Shown here: piece after piece, positions 6,237 to 12,495 of the stretch
How the letters are laid out: each line of letters opens with the position of its first letter
Numbering within the stretch: the first letter of the stretch is position 1
Assembly: GCA_937922105.1 (NCBI GenBank)
Contig: CAKZVN010000012.1
Coordinates: 1 to 13,373, forward strand
From: an uncultured Litorilinea sp.
GTDB lineage: Bacteria > Chloroflexota > Anaerolineae > Caldilineales > Caldilineaceae
Length of the DNA: 13,373 bases
Direction of reading: 5' to 3'
Translations under genes and position numbers: made by a program
The notes under the pieces: model-generated
The model's input: the letters and a program-made list of their open reading frames with translations, nothing else
What the model was told of the DNA's origin: nothing
The model's database searches: none

Positions 6237-8117
6237 CTACGATGCCTGCTCGGCAATCTCGGCTAGCTCGAACCAGCGCGCCAGCGCCTGCTCCAGTGCA
6301 GCGTTGGTGGTTTCCAGCGTCGCAGCCAATGCCTGCATGCGTTGATAGTCGCCGCCGCCCGCCAATTGCTCGGTCAGCGCGGCTTTCCGGGCTTCCAATT
6401 GCGCAATCTCGGCTTCCAGCGCGGCTATTTCCTGCTGTTCCTTCCAACTCAGCCGCCGCGGACCGGCGCTGCGCGCGGTAGGTGTGGGCGCGATGACTGT
6501 GGTTGTAGGCGCGGGGGTCGCCTCCCGGCGCAGCCGCTCAAAGGTGGTATAAGGGGTGGGATAGCGCGGGCCAAGCCTGCCGTCTTCCAGCGCAACCAAG
6601 AAATCCACGCAGCGGTCCAGGAAGTAACGATCGTGGCTGACCACGATCAGCGCGCCGCTGAAGTGGTCTAAAAATTCCTCGAGCACCGTCAAGGTCTGGA
6701 TGTCCAGGTCGTTGGTCGGCTCATCCAGGAGCAACACATTCGGCTGGTGGAGCAGCGTGCGCAGCAGATAGAGCCGCCGGCGCTCGCCACCGCTCAGGCT
6801 GCCGATGCGCGCATAGTGCATGGACCGCGGAAAGAGAAACCACTCCAGCATCTGTGCGGCTTCTACGCGCTCACCCTCTTTGGTCAAGATCACCGGCGCT
6901 TCGTGCTGGACAAACTCCAGAATGCGCTGCCCGTCATCCATCTCCTCACTGCGCTGGTCATAGTAGCCGATCTGCACCGTCTCGCCCCAGGTCACCTGTC
7001 CGGCGTCGGGCGCAGTCTTGCCGGCAAGGATGTCGAGCAAAGTACTCTTGCCCGCGCCGTTCGGCCCCAGAATGCCGATGCGGTCGCCCGGCTCCAGCAG
7101 CAGGGTTGCGCCGTCCAAGACAGCCTTGCCGTCATAGCGTTTGACCAGCCCCTCGGCGCGCAGGACCGTCTTGCCCAGCCGCCGCGTTGCCAGCGCCAGC
7201 GCAACCCGCTCGTCGCCGCGGTCATAGCGAATCTGCAGCAACTCCTCGACGCGCTGCTTGCGCGCCTTTTGCTTGGTGCCGCGAGCCATGGGCGCGCGGC
7301 GTACCCACGCCAATTCGCGCGTCAAGAGCTTGCGCCGCTTCTGCTCCGCCTCCGCCAAGCCCTCTTGGCGCGCCGCGCTCTCCTCCAAATAGCGGCTATA
7401 GTTGCCGCTATAGGCGACCAACTGCCGCCGGTCCAGTTCCACAATACGGTTGACCACACGGTCGAGGAAATAGCGGTCGTGGGTCACCATGAGCAGCGCG
7501 CCGGGCGTGCTCGCCAGATAGTCCTCCAACCACGCCACCGTCTGGGCGTCAATGTGGTTGGTCGGCTCGTCCAGCAGCAACAGATCGGCGCGGTCAATGA
7601 GCGCGCGTGCCAGGGCGACGCGCTTGCGCTGCCCGCCGCTCAGCGTGCCCACAGACGCGTCGAAGTCCGTAATGCCCAATTCGGTGAGAATGGCTTTGGC
7701 ATTGGCTTCCGCAGCCCACCCGCCGGTGCGGTCCAACTCCGCCGCCGCTGCCGTGAGCCGCGCCTGGGCTGCCGCATCGGTGGGCGCACGGTGCAGCGCG
7801 GCAGCGGCTGCCTCATATTCAGCCAGGCGTCGCAGTTGGGGCGAATCGCTGGCAAAGAGCGTATCCAACACCGTCAGGTCGTCGCGCAGCTCCGGCTCCT
7901 GAGCCAGATACTCGATGCGCACGCCGCCCCCGCGCTGCACCGTGCCGGCGTCGGGCGCTTCCAGCCCGGCAACGATGCGCAACAGCGTGCTCTTGCCGCT
8001 GCCGTTGACGCCGATCAAACCGATGCGGTCGCCCAGGTTGATCTGGAGCGACGCGCCCTCAAAAAGGGGGCGCTCACCCAGCTGTTTGCTGAGATTTTCG
8101 ATGGTGAGCAGATTCAC
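6237..8117 (-). CDS. uup: ABC-F family ATPase, Uup type
   Basis: A 626-residue soluble protein with two ATP-binding cassettes and no transmembrane part; ABC-F proteins act on ribosomes (Uup is linked to translation and DNA transactions) rather than in transport. The start is GTG 8117, the only start between the upstream in-frame stop and MNLLTIENLSKQ; no strong ribosome-binding site is seen. Cassette 1: Walker A GVNGSGKST (36-44), signature LSGGQRKRVALARAL (159-173), Walker B LLLLDEPTNHID. A basic, helical inter-cassette linker (about 245-300, with RRKLLTRELAWVRRAP) is the hallmark of ABC-F. Cassette 2: Walker A GPNGAGKST (351-359), signature LSGGERRRLYLLRTLL, Walker B VLLLDEPTNDLD. After a Pro/Thr-rich hinge (about 535-550), residues 560-620 form a coiled coil as in the Uup C-terminal DNA-binding domain. 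This tail separates it from the shorter EttA. It lies 34 bases downstream of the acyl-CoA synthetase gene. Confidence 0.93.
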   Translation of the reverse strand: MNLLTIENLSKQLGERPLFEGASLQINLGDRIGLIGVNGSGKSTLLRIVAGLEAPDAGTVQRGGGVRIEYLAQEPELRDDLTVLDTLFASDSPQLRRLAEYEAAAAALHRAPTDAAAQARLTAAAAELDRTGGWAAEANAKAILTELGITDFDASVGTLSGGQRKRVALARALIDRADLLLLDEPTNHIDAQTVAWLEDYLASTPGALLMVTHDRYFLDRVVNRIVELDRRQLVAYSGNYSRYLEESAARQEGLAEAEQKRRKLLTRELAWVRRAPMARGTKQKARKQRVEELLQIRYDRGDERVALALATRRLGKTVLRAEGLVKRYDGKAVLDGATLLLEPGDRIGILGPNGAGKSTLLDILAGKTAPDAGQVTWGETVQIGYYDQRSEEMDDGQRILEFVQHEAPVILTKEGERVEAAQMLEWFLFPRSMHYARIGSLSGGERRRLYLLRTLLHQPNVLLLDEPTNDLDIQTLTVLEEFLDHFSGALIVVSHDRYFLDRCVDFLVALEDGRLGPRYPTPYTTFERLRREATPAPTTTVIAPTPTARSAGPRRLSWKEQQEIAALEAEIAQLEARKAALTEQLAGGGDYQRMQALAATLETTNAALEQALARWFELAEIAEQAS

Positions 8118-8151
8118 AGGCAGATAGCCGGTCTAGGCCATGCGCGCCGGG

Positions 8152-10137
8152 TCATTGCGCGTGGCGGATGGCATCCACGGTGGCGGGGTCCTCCAGGCTG
8201 CTCAAGTCGCCCAGGGGTTGGTCGAGATAGGCGGCGCGAATGATGCGGTGCATGACCTTGGCGTTGCGCGTCTTGGGCAGCGCGCGCACAAAGCGCACCT
8301 CGCGCGGGCGCAGCGGCTTGCCCAGTTCGTCGGTCACGCGCTCCACCAGAGCCTGGCGCAGCTCCTCGCTCGCGCCATAGCCGGGCTTGAGGACGCAGAA
8401 CGCCACCACCTCCTGGTCCTTGATGGGATGGGGCACGCCGATGGCAGCCGACTCGGTCACCGCCGGGTGCGCGTTGAGAATTGCCTCCACCTCTGCCGGG
8501 CCGAGCCGCTTGCCCGCCACCTTGATGGTATCGTCGCTGCGCCCCAGGATATACCACAGACCGTCCTCGTCCACCGCGGCAAAGTCGCCGTGGACCCACA
8601 CGCCCGGCAAGCGCCGCCAATAAGTCTCCAGATAGCGCGCACGGTCGCGCCAAAAGCCGCGCGTCATGCCGATCCACGGCCCGCGGATCACCAGCTCGCC
8701 CACCGCGCCACGCAACGGTTTGCCCGTTTCGTCCACCACGTCCACATCCATGCCCACCACCGGCCCGCCGAACGCGCACGGCTTGAGCGGGTGGAAGAGC
8801 GACCCCGCCAAGATGCCGCCGGAGATTTCCGTGCCGCCCGAATAGTTGAGAATGGGTTTGCGCCCTTCCAGCACCGTGTCGAAGAGCCAGCGCCACGACT
8901 CCGGGTCCCACGGGCTACCGGTGGAGCAGACCATGCGCAACGACGACAGATCGTGGCGCCGCACCGGCTCCGCGCCCATGCGTTTGAGGCTGCGGATCAG
9001 GGTCGGCGAGACACCCAGGTGGGTCACCCGATGGCGCGCCACCAGGCTCCACACCCGGTCCACGTCCGGGTAATCCGGCCCGCCGTCATAAAAAAGCATG
9101 GTCGCGCCGTTGAGCAACACACCGAACAACTCCCACGGCCCCATCATCCAGCCCATATCGGTCATCCAATAGAGCGTGTCCTGGGGCTTGAGGTCCATGG
9201 CATGGCGCATATCCTGGGCAGCCTTGATGGGAAAGCCGCAATGGGTATGCACCGCGCCTTTGGGCTTGCCGGTGGTGCCGCTGGTATAGATGAGCATAAG
9301 CAGATCGTCGGCGCCGGTGGGTGCGGTTGCGGCTTGGGGCGATTGGCGCGGTACCAGGTCATCCCACCAATGATCGCGGCCCACTTCCCATGCGATAGGC
9401 GGCTCCCCTGTGCGGCGCACGACAATCACGTGGCGCAAATCGGGTAAATCCGCCGCGCACTGGTCTACCACCGGCTTCATAGCGACCGCTTGACCGCGAC
9501 GCCACTGTCCGTCCACCGTAAAGACCGCTTTCGCCTGACCGTCGGCAAGGCGCGCCAACACTGCGCTGTGCCCATACCCGCTGAAGAGCGGCAGAATCAC
9601 ACCGCCGATCTTCGCCGTCGCCAAGATGGCAATCGCCAGATCGGGGATCATGGGCATATAGAACCCCACCGCATCGCCCGGCCCTAGCCCCAGTTCCCTC
9701 AGCGCGTTGGCACAGCGTCCCACCGCGGCGTGCAATTCGCCATAGGTTAAGGCGACCGTTGTCCCTTCCTCGCTTTCCCAACGCAGGGCAATACGCTGCT
9801 CGGTCGGCGTCCCCTGCCACTTATCCAGACAGTTGTGGACGATGTTCATCACCCCGTCCACACACCAGCGCGGGAACTCGATGCCGGCGGAGAGGTCGAG
9901 CACCGTGGTATAGGGCTGGAAGAACTCGATGCCCAAGTCCTCCAAGACCGCAGCCCAAAACCAGGCAGGCTCCGCCACGGCACGGCGCTGCAACGAGTCG
10001 TAGTCCGGGATGGCATGGCGCGCCATGAACGCGGCCAAATTCGACGCAGCTGCCAACGCCGGGTCGGGACGCCACACGATGGGTTGACCAAAAGGAAAAG
10101 TATCGCCGGCTCCACGTCCGGTCTCCACTTCACTCAC
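8152..10137 (-). CDS. AMP-forming acyl-CoA synthetase (acetyl-CoA-synthetase-like)
   Basis: A 661-residue enzyme of the adenylating superfamily that activates a carboxylic acid with ATP and CoA. I start at GTG 10137 because GAGAGGG (10146-10152 on the complement) lies 8 bases upstream; TTG 10161 is in frame but without such a site. Residues about 37-107 form the ACAS-type N-terminal domain (YDSLQRRAVAEPAWFW). Core motifs: P-loop YTSGTTGKPKGAVHTH (284-299), A5-type NYSGGTEISGG (431-441), GRSDDTIKVAGKRLGPAEVE (532-551), and the C-terminal PKTRNAKVMHR, with the adenylation/acetylation Lys at 627. True acetyl-CoA synthetases have a Trp-containing motif (WWQTE) at the A5 position; here the Trp is replaced, suggesting a larger pocket. 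Sequences with GGTEI at this site occur in plant AAE17/18-type synthetases. The acid used is unknown. It is probably co-transcribed with uup. Confidence 0.9.
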   Translation of the reverse strand: MSEVETGRGAGDTFPFGQPIVWRPDPALAAASNLAAFMARHAIPDYDSLQRRAVAEPAWFWAAVLEDLGIEFFQPYTTVLDLSAGIEFPRWCVDGVMNIVHNCLDKWQGTPTEQRIALRWESEEGTTVALTYGELHAAVGRCANALRELGLGPGDAVGFYMPMIPDLAIAILATAKIGGVILPLFSGYGHSAVLARLADGQAKAVFTVDGQWRRGQAVAMKPVVDQCAADLPDLRHVIVVRRTGEPPIAWEVGRDHWWDDLVPRQSPQAATAPTGADDLLMLIYTSGTTGKPKGAVHTHCGFPIKAAQDMRHAMDLKPQDTLYWMTDMGWMMGPWELFGVLLNGATMLFYDGGPDYPDVDRVWSLVARHRVTHLGVSPTLIRSLKRMGAEPVRRHDLSSLRMVCSTGSPWDPESWRWLFDTVLEGRKPILNYSGGTEISGGILAGSLFHPLKPCAFGGPVVGMDVDVVDETGKPLRGAVGELVIRGPWIGMTRGFWRDRARYLETYWRRLPGVWVHGDFAAVDEDGLWYILGRSDDTIKVAGKRLGPAEVEAILNAHPAVTESAAIGVPHPIKDQEVVAFCVLKPGYGASEELRQALVERVTDELGKPLRPREVRFVRALPKTRNAKVMHRIIRAAYLDQPLGDLSSLEDPATVDAIRHAQ

Positions 10138-10145
10138 CGGGAATA

Positions 10146-10152
10146 CCCTCTC
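10146..10152 (-). promoter_or_regulatory. Ribosome-binding site deciding the acyl-CoA synthetase start
   Basis: GAGAGGG on the complement, 8 bases before GTG 10137. It supports a start 8 codons downstream of the TTG at 10161. Confidence 0.55.
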
Positions 10153-10170
10153 ACAGGGCAAACGCGCCCA

Positions 10171-10191
10171 GACGCCACGAGGGGTGGCGTC
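10171..10191 (-). promoter_or_regulatory. Leader hairpin upstream of the acyl-CoA synthetase gene
   Basis: A perfect 8-base-pair stem GACGCCAC/GTGGCGTC (10171-10178 with 10184-10191) with a 5-base loop, about 34 bases before the start codon. There is no T-run directly after it on the - strand, so it is not a standard terminator. It may stabilise the transcript or take part in control. Confidence 0.4.
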
Positions 10192-10203
10192 ACCAATGAA
10201 ACC

Positions 10204-10216
10204 CGATTGCCAATCG
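10204..10216. promoter_or_regulatory. Operator-like palindrome
   Basis: CGATTG-C-CAATCG, a 13-base palindrome with one central base, upstream of the acyl-CoA synthetase start. Size and symmetry suit a dimeric repressor half-site pair. No convincing -35/-10 pair was found around it, so the function is a guess. Confidence 0.3.
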
Positions 10217-10241
10217 AACGACTATGAGGACGGAGGACGCG

Positions 10242-10301
10242 ATGTCGTACCGAAGTCGTGCTGAAACTCGTTACTTTGAGCCGTCGGGCTGCCTGCCCTA
10301 A
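10242..10301 (+). CDS. Possible 19-codon small ORF with strong ribosome-binding site
   Basis: ATG 10242 is preceded by GGAGGA (10232-10237) with 4-base spacing. The frame reads MSYRSRAETRYFEPSGCLP and stops at TAA 10299-10301, one base before the left end of repeat copy B at 10303. The peptide has no recognised motif. It is on the opposite strand to both neighbours. It could be a real small protein, the stump of a gene cut short by insertion of the repeat, or chance; the ribosome-binding site is the only positive evidence. Confidence 0.25.
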   Translation: MSYRSRAETRYFEPSGCLP

Positions 10302-10302
10302 A

Positions 10303-10421
10303 TGGTCTGATCGCCAAATAGTGAAGAAAGTCATGCTGAGCGCAGTTGCCCGCCCTGAGCGCAGCGAAGGGAAGGCTGTCGCTGCGCTCCTCAGAATGAC
10401 GGCTATTTAGCGATCAGACCA
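10303..10421. repeat. MITE-like inverted-repeat element, copy B
   Basis: A 119-base non-coding element with 19-base terminal inverted repeats: TGGTCTGATCGCCAAATAG at 10303-10321 and its complement at 10403-10421, with one mismatch. The interior contains GTCATGCTGAGCGCAG and, on the other strand, CGTCATTCTGAGGAGCG, so the whole unit is close to a long imperfect palindrome able to fold as one hairpin. Its ends match those of copy A (1692-1863) in reverse orientation. It starts 17 bases after the stop of the 220-residue protein gene and may double as that gene's terminator. There is no transposase gene and no obvious target-site duplication. Confidence 0.75.
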
Positions 10422-10437
10422 CCAAACGGTTGCGCGC

Positions 10438-11100
10438 TTACGACGCACGTTTGGGACGCTTAGCTTGGCGACGACCGAAGCCCAACAACTGCGGCTCGGC
10501 CCACACTGCCCAGTTCCAGCGATTATCCCCCAGCGCATCGGTCACAAATTGCACCACCAAGTCCTGACCCGCCAGCGAGGGCAAATCCACCAGAAACCGC
10601 TCCCAGGTTGTGGTCTGTTTGGTGGTGCTCCAGATACGCACGCCGTTGACATGCAGCCGGAACGCACACCAGTTGTCGCCCTCCATGAGCGCGCCGTCGC
10701 GGATGCCCACGCCGAACCGCAGGCGCAACGTCTCGACCTCGGCGGGCACACGCAGTTGATACTCGCACACTGCGCTGCCCAACACCGGCGGATGCTGCCA
10801 GAGCGACGGCTGCTGCACCAGCCCGCAGGTCGCAGGCCCCACCTTGATCTCCATCAGCTCCGGCGAGCGAGTCGCAACTTTACGTGCCGCCGGAAACCCT
10901 TCCAGGAAATCATATTGCCAGATCAGCACCTGGTCGGAGGCAGGTTGCGCCTCTTCTTCCAGCAGGCTTTGCCACAGCTCCTCTTGCCACTTAAGGTAGC
11001 TGATGTATTGCGAAAGCTGGGTCAGCGATTGCTCGTTGAGGTCCGCAATGCGCCGGGTAATGGCGTCAATTGTCTCTTGACGAGCGTCGTAATCCGACAT
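10438..11100 (-). CDS. Hypothetical protein: helical N-terminus plus beta-sandwich-like C-terminus
   Basis: A 220-residue protein that I do not recognise. The start is ATG 11100; GTG 11109 is the alternative, and neither has a strong ribosome-binding site. Residues 1-50 are charged and helical (ITRRIADLNEQSLTQLSQYI, then SYLKWQEELWQSLLEEE), a pattern similar to the short helical regions of DUF2281-like antitoxins, although similarity over so short a helix proves little. From about 60 onward the sequence is beta-rich and Trp-rich: ETLRLRFGVGIRDGALMEGD, then WCAFRLHVNGVRIW, LVVQFVTDALGDNRWNWAVW and AEPQLLGF. The last part, a D-x-W-N-W-A-x-W-A-x-P pattern closing a sandwich, recalls NPCBM-type carbohydrate-binding modules. 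There is no signal peptide or transmembrane helix, and the C-terminus is basic (RRQAKRPKRAS). The function is unknown; glycan binding is a guess. It lies downstream of the HNH gene across a structured spacer. Confidence 0.7.
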   Translation of the reverse strand: MSDYDARQETIDAITRRIADLNEQSLTQLSQYISYLKWQEELWQSLLEEEAQPASDQVLIWQYDFLEGFPAARKVATRSPELMEIKVGPATCGLVQQPSLWQHPPVLGSAVCEYQLRVPAEVETLRLRFGVGIRDGALMEGDNWCAFRLHVNGVRIWSTTKQTTTWERFLVDLPSLAGQDLVVQFVTDALGDNRWNWAVWAEPQLLGFGRRQAKRPKRAS

Positions 11101-11126
11101 GATACTCACAATGGATTTGGCTCAAC

Positions 11127-11345
11127 GACCCGGCTCGTCGTGCCGGTCCCCGCCGAGCGATGAACCGCTCGGCTATCTACCACGCCCGCTGGAGCGGGCT
11201 ATCTGTCCCCTTTAGGGAGTGTTGCTGCGCAGCCCAGGGCTTCACTCCTGGGTGCTCCGGCACACGAGCCGGCTGAGCCGTCCACACCCCATTCGTTCCC
11301 GGCGGCTTTCGCCGAGTTTATCCGTGGGCTGCGGCGCTGGCCCAC
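11127..11345. other. Palindrome-dense intergenic region, possible structured RNA
   Basis: Within 219 bases at least seven short inverted repeats follow one another: 11127-11148 (GACCcGGC/GCCGGTC, one bulge), 11152-11173 (GCCGAGCG/CGCTCGGC), 11184-11199 (GCCCGC/GCGGGC), 11233-11252 (CCCAGG/CCTGGG), 11257-11272 (CCGGC/GCCGG), 11300-11314 (CGGCG/CGCCG) and 11324-11345 (GTGGGC/GCCCAC, overlapping the end of the HNH gene). GGCTATCT follows directly on two of the hairpins, at 11171-11178 and 11197-11204. No credible ORF is present. In transcript orientation (-) it would be the 3' trailer of the HNH gene and the 5' leader of the 220-residue protein. It could be a structured RNA, a repeat cluster or a regulatory leader. 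Confidence 0.5.
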
Positions 11346-11896
11346 CCTTCCACCAAGCGGGGCGCGGCAGCCGCCGGCTTCACCTGTTCGCGCGTCAGCC
11401 CCATCAAATACTCCCAGCGTTGGGCCGCGATGGGGTTGCTCAAAAGCACCAGCGCCACATAAGACGGCTCAAAGGGTTTGCGGATGAGCTGCATCTGCGC
11501 TTCCTCCGGCAAGAGCGATCCCTTCTTCTGGTTACAGCGCGTACAAGCCGTCACCAAATTATCCCAGTTGTGCGCGCCGCCCCGGCTGCGCGGGACCACA
11601 TGGTCCACCGTCAACAAATGGCGTCCCGGGGCCTCGCCGCAATACTGGCATGTATAGGCGTCACGCAGCATCACTGCCGCACGCGTCGCCGGAACGCGCC
11701 GGTGCGGCAGACGCACATAATGCACCAAGCGAATGACCAACGGCACCGGCATGGCATGGTTGCCGCTGCGTAACAACTGCTGGGTAACTTCCAAGAGTTC
11801 CGCTTTCTCACGCAAGAGCAACACAACGGCCCGCCGGATTGAGACCAAGCTCAACGGCTCGTAGCTCGCATTCAAAACAAGAACCTGTTTGGACAT
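11318..11896 (-). CDS. Stand-alone HNH endonuclease
   Basis: A 192-residue protein. ATG 11896 is chosen because it directly precedes the conserved KQVLVLNASYEPLSLVS opening; the upstream in-frame extension is not conserved-looking and GGAG lies only one base before the ATG. The N-terminal 35 residues (beta strand, PL, helix RRAVVLLLREKAEL) resemble the short PLMP-like lead domain of IscB-type nucleases and are common to this stand-alone family. The HNH core spans about 80-126: Cys83 and Cys86 (CQYCG), DHVVPRSRGG with Asp98 and His99, DNLVTAC with Cys118, and Cys121 in TRCNQKKG. The paired Cys residues should hold a structural zinc ion, and the His region binds the catalytic metal. No RuvC domain and no methylase, phage or CRISPR gene is adjacent. 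The target is unknown. It has its own promoter candidate. Confidence 0.88.
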   Translation of the reverse strand: MSKQVLVLNASYEPLSLVSIRRAVVLLLREKAELLEVTQQLLRSGNHAMPVPLVIRLVHYVRLPHRRVPATRAAVMLRDAYTCQYCGEAPGRHLLTVDHVVPRSRGGAHNWDNLVTACTRCNQKKGSLLPEEAQMQLIRKPFEPSYVALVLLSNPIAAQRWEYLMGLTREQVKPAAAAPRLVEGWASAAAHG

Positions 11897-11940
11897 ACTC
11901 CAGGCTTTTTGGGAACGTACAGCACCGCGCGTCGTCCCCC

Positions 11941-11967
11941 ATTGTAGCAGCACCCCGACACCGTCAA
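11941..11967 (-). promoter_or_regulatory. Possible promoter of the HNH gene
   Basis: On the complement: TTGACG (11962-11967) and TACAAT (11941-11946), both close to consensus, but only 15 bases apart, shorter than the usual 16-18. Transcription would start near 11934, about 38 bases before ATG 11896. Confidence 0.5.
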
Positions 11968-12034
11968 CAAACAGTCCATGCCGTTGCCACAGGAGAGTGT
12001 CCCGGAGCGCCTGCGCCCACGGTCTCCGTTGCGT

Positions 12035-12430
12035 TCAGAAACCCGGCGCGTCGAAGTAGACCACCGTCGCAGTGCGCTGCAAGATGCCCCACAAAAACGC
12101 ACACGCCACCGCCATCGCCAACGTCTTGACCCGCTCGTCCTCCACGTGACCGAAATAGCTCCATGCCGCGGGCAGCGTCACCACCGCTACAATGCCGTAA
12201 AGGATGTGCATAAACGGGCGCACTAGCATCCCGCCATAGCCCTGGAGGTAAAGCAGCGCGCCGATGAGCGCTTGGACGACCAAGAGGACCTCGCCCATCA
12301 CCGCCGCGCCGAACCACGAACTGCCCAGCGGGCGGTTCATCACACGCAGGCCGAAGGCCCAAATGCCCAGCACAGCAATAAAGAGCAATGCGGTATTGGC
12401 TAACCCGGCATGAATCTGTGTCAACGGCAT
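12035..12430 (-). CDS. Four-helix integral membrane protein of unknown function
   Basis: A 131-residue protein starting at ATG 12430 (weak upstream GCGGAA). Four hydrophobic helices are visible at about 8-28, 39-63, 72-92 and 103-120, with short polar turns. Recurrent-looking motifs are IHAGLANTALL at the start (His7), GSSWFGAAVMGEVLLVVQAL, RPFMHILYGIVAVV (His75) and KTLAMAVACAFLWGILQRT. His7 and His75 lie at or in helices, and His95 lies in the loop after helix 3, so haem or quinone interaction is possible, as in small cytochrome-b-like proteins; this is speculation. There is no signal peptide other than helix 1. It lies 65 bases downstream of the glycosidase-like gene on the same strand, so they may share a transcript, and 138 bases upstream of the HNH start. 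Confidence 0.75.
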   Translation of the reverse strand: MPLTQIHAGLANTALLFIAVLGIWAFGLRVMNRPLGSSWFGAAVMGEVLLVVQALIGALLYLQGYGGMLVRPFMHILYGIVAVVTLPAAWSYFGHVEDERVKTLAMAVACAFLWGILQRTATVVYFDAPGF

Positions 12431-12495
12431 GGTTGGTTTCCGCTCATTCTCGATTCAACAGTGATGGAACAACGATGCACCGGTCACAATCGCAT

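Noticed and set aside
6747..8243. A 498-codon open frame on the + strand opposite uup
   Set aside because: The - strand frame encodes a complete ABC-F protein with all motifs; the antisense translation is low-complexity Ala/Gln/Arg-rich sequence with no family features, as expected in GC-rich DNA.
8114..8911. A 265-codon frame on the - strand inside the acyl-CoA synthetase gene
   Set aside because: It overlaps the real gene in another frame, is Gly/Arg-rich and lacks any domain.
8140..9447. A 435-codon open frame on the + strand opposite the acyl-CoA synthetase gene
   Set aside because: It is antisense to a well-supported enzyme gene, rich in His/Arg/Ala, with no motif and no ribosome-binding site.
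11110..11345. Treating the hairpin cluster as a CRISPR array or a tRNA cluster
   Set aside because: The stems differ from one another, spacers are not of constant length, and no cloverleaf with a T-loop GTTCRA motif can be built.
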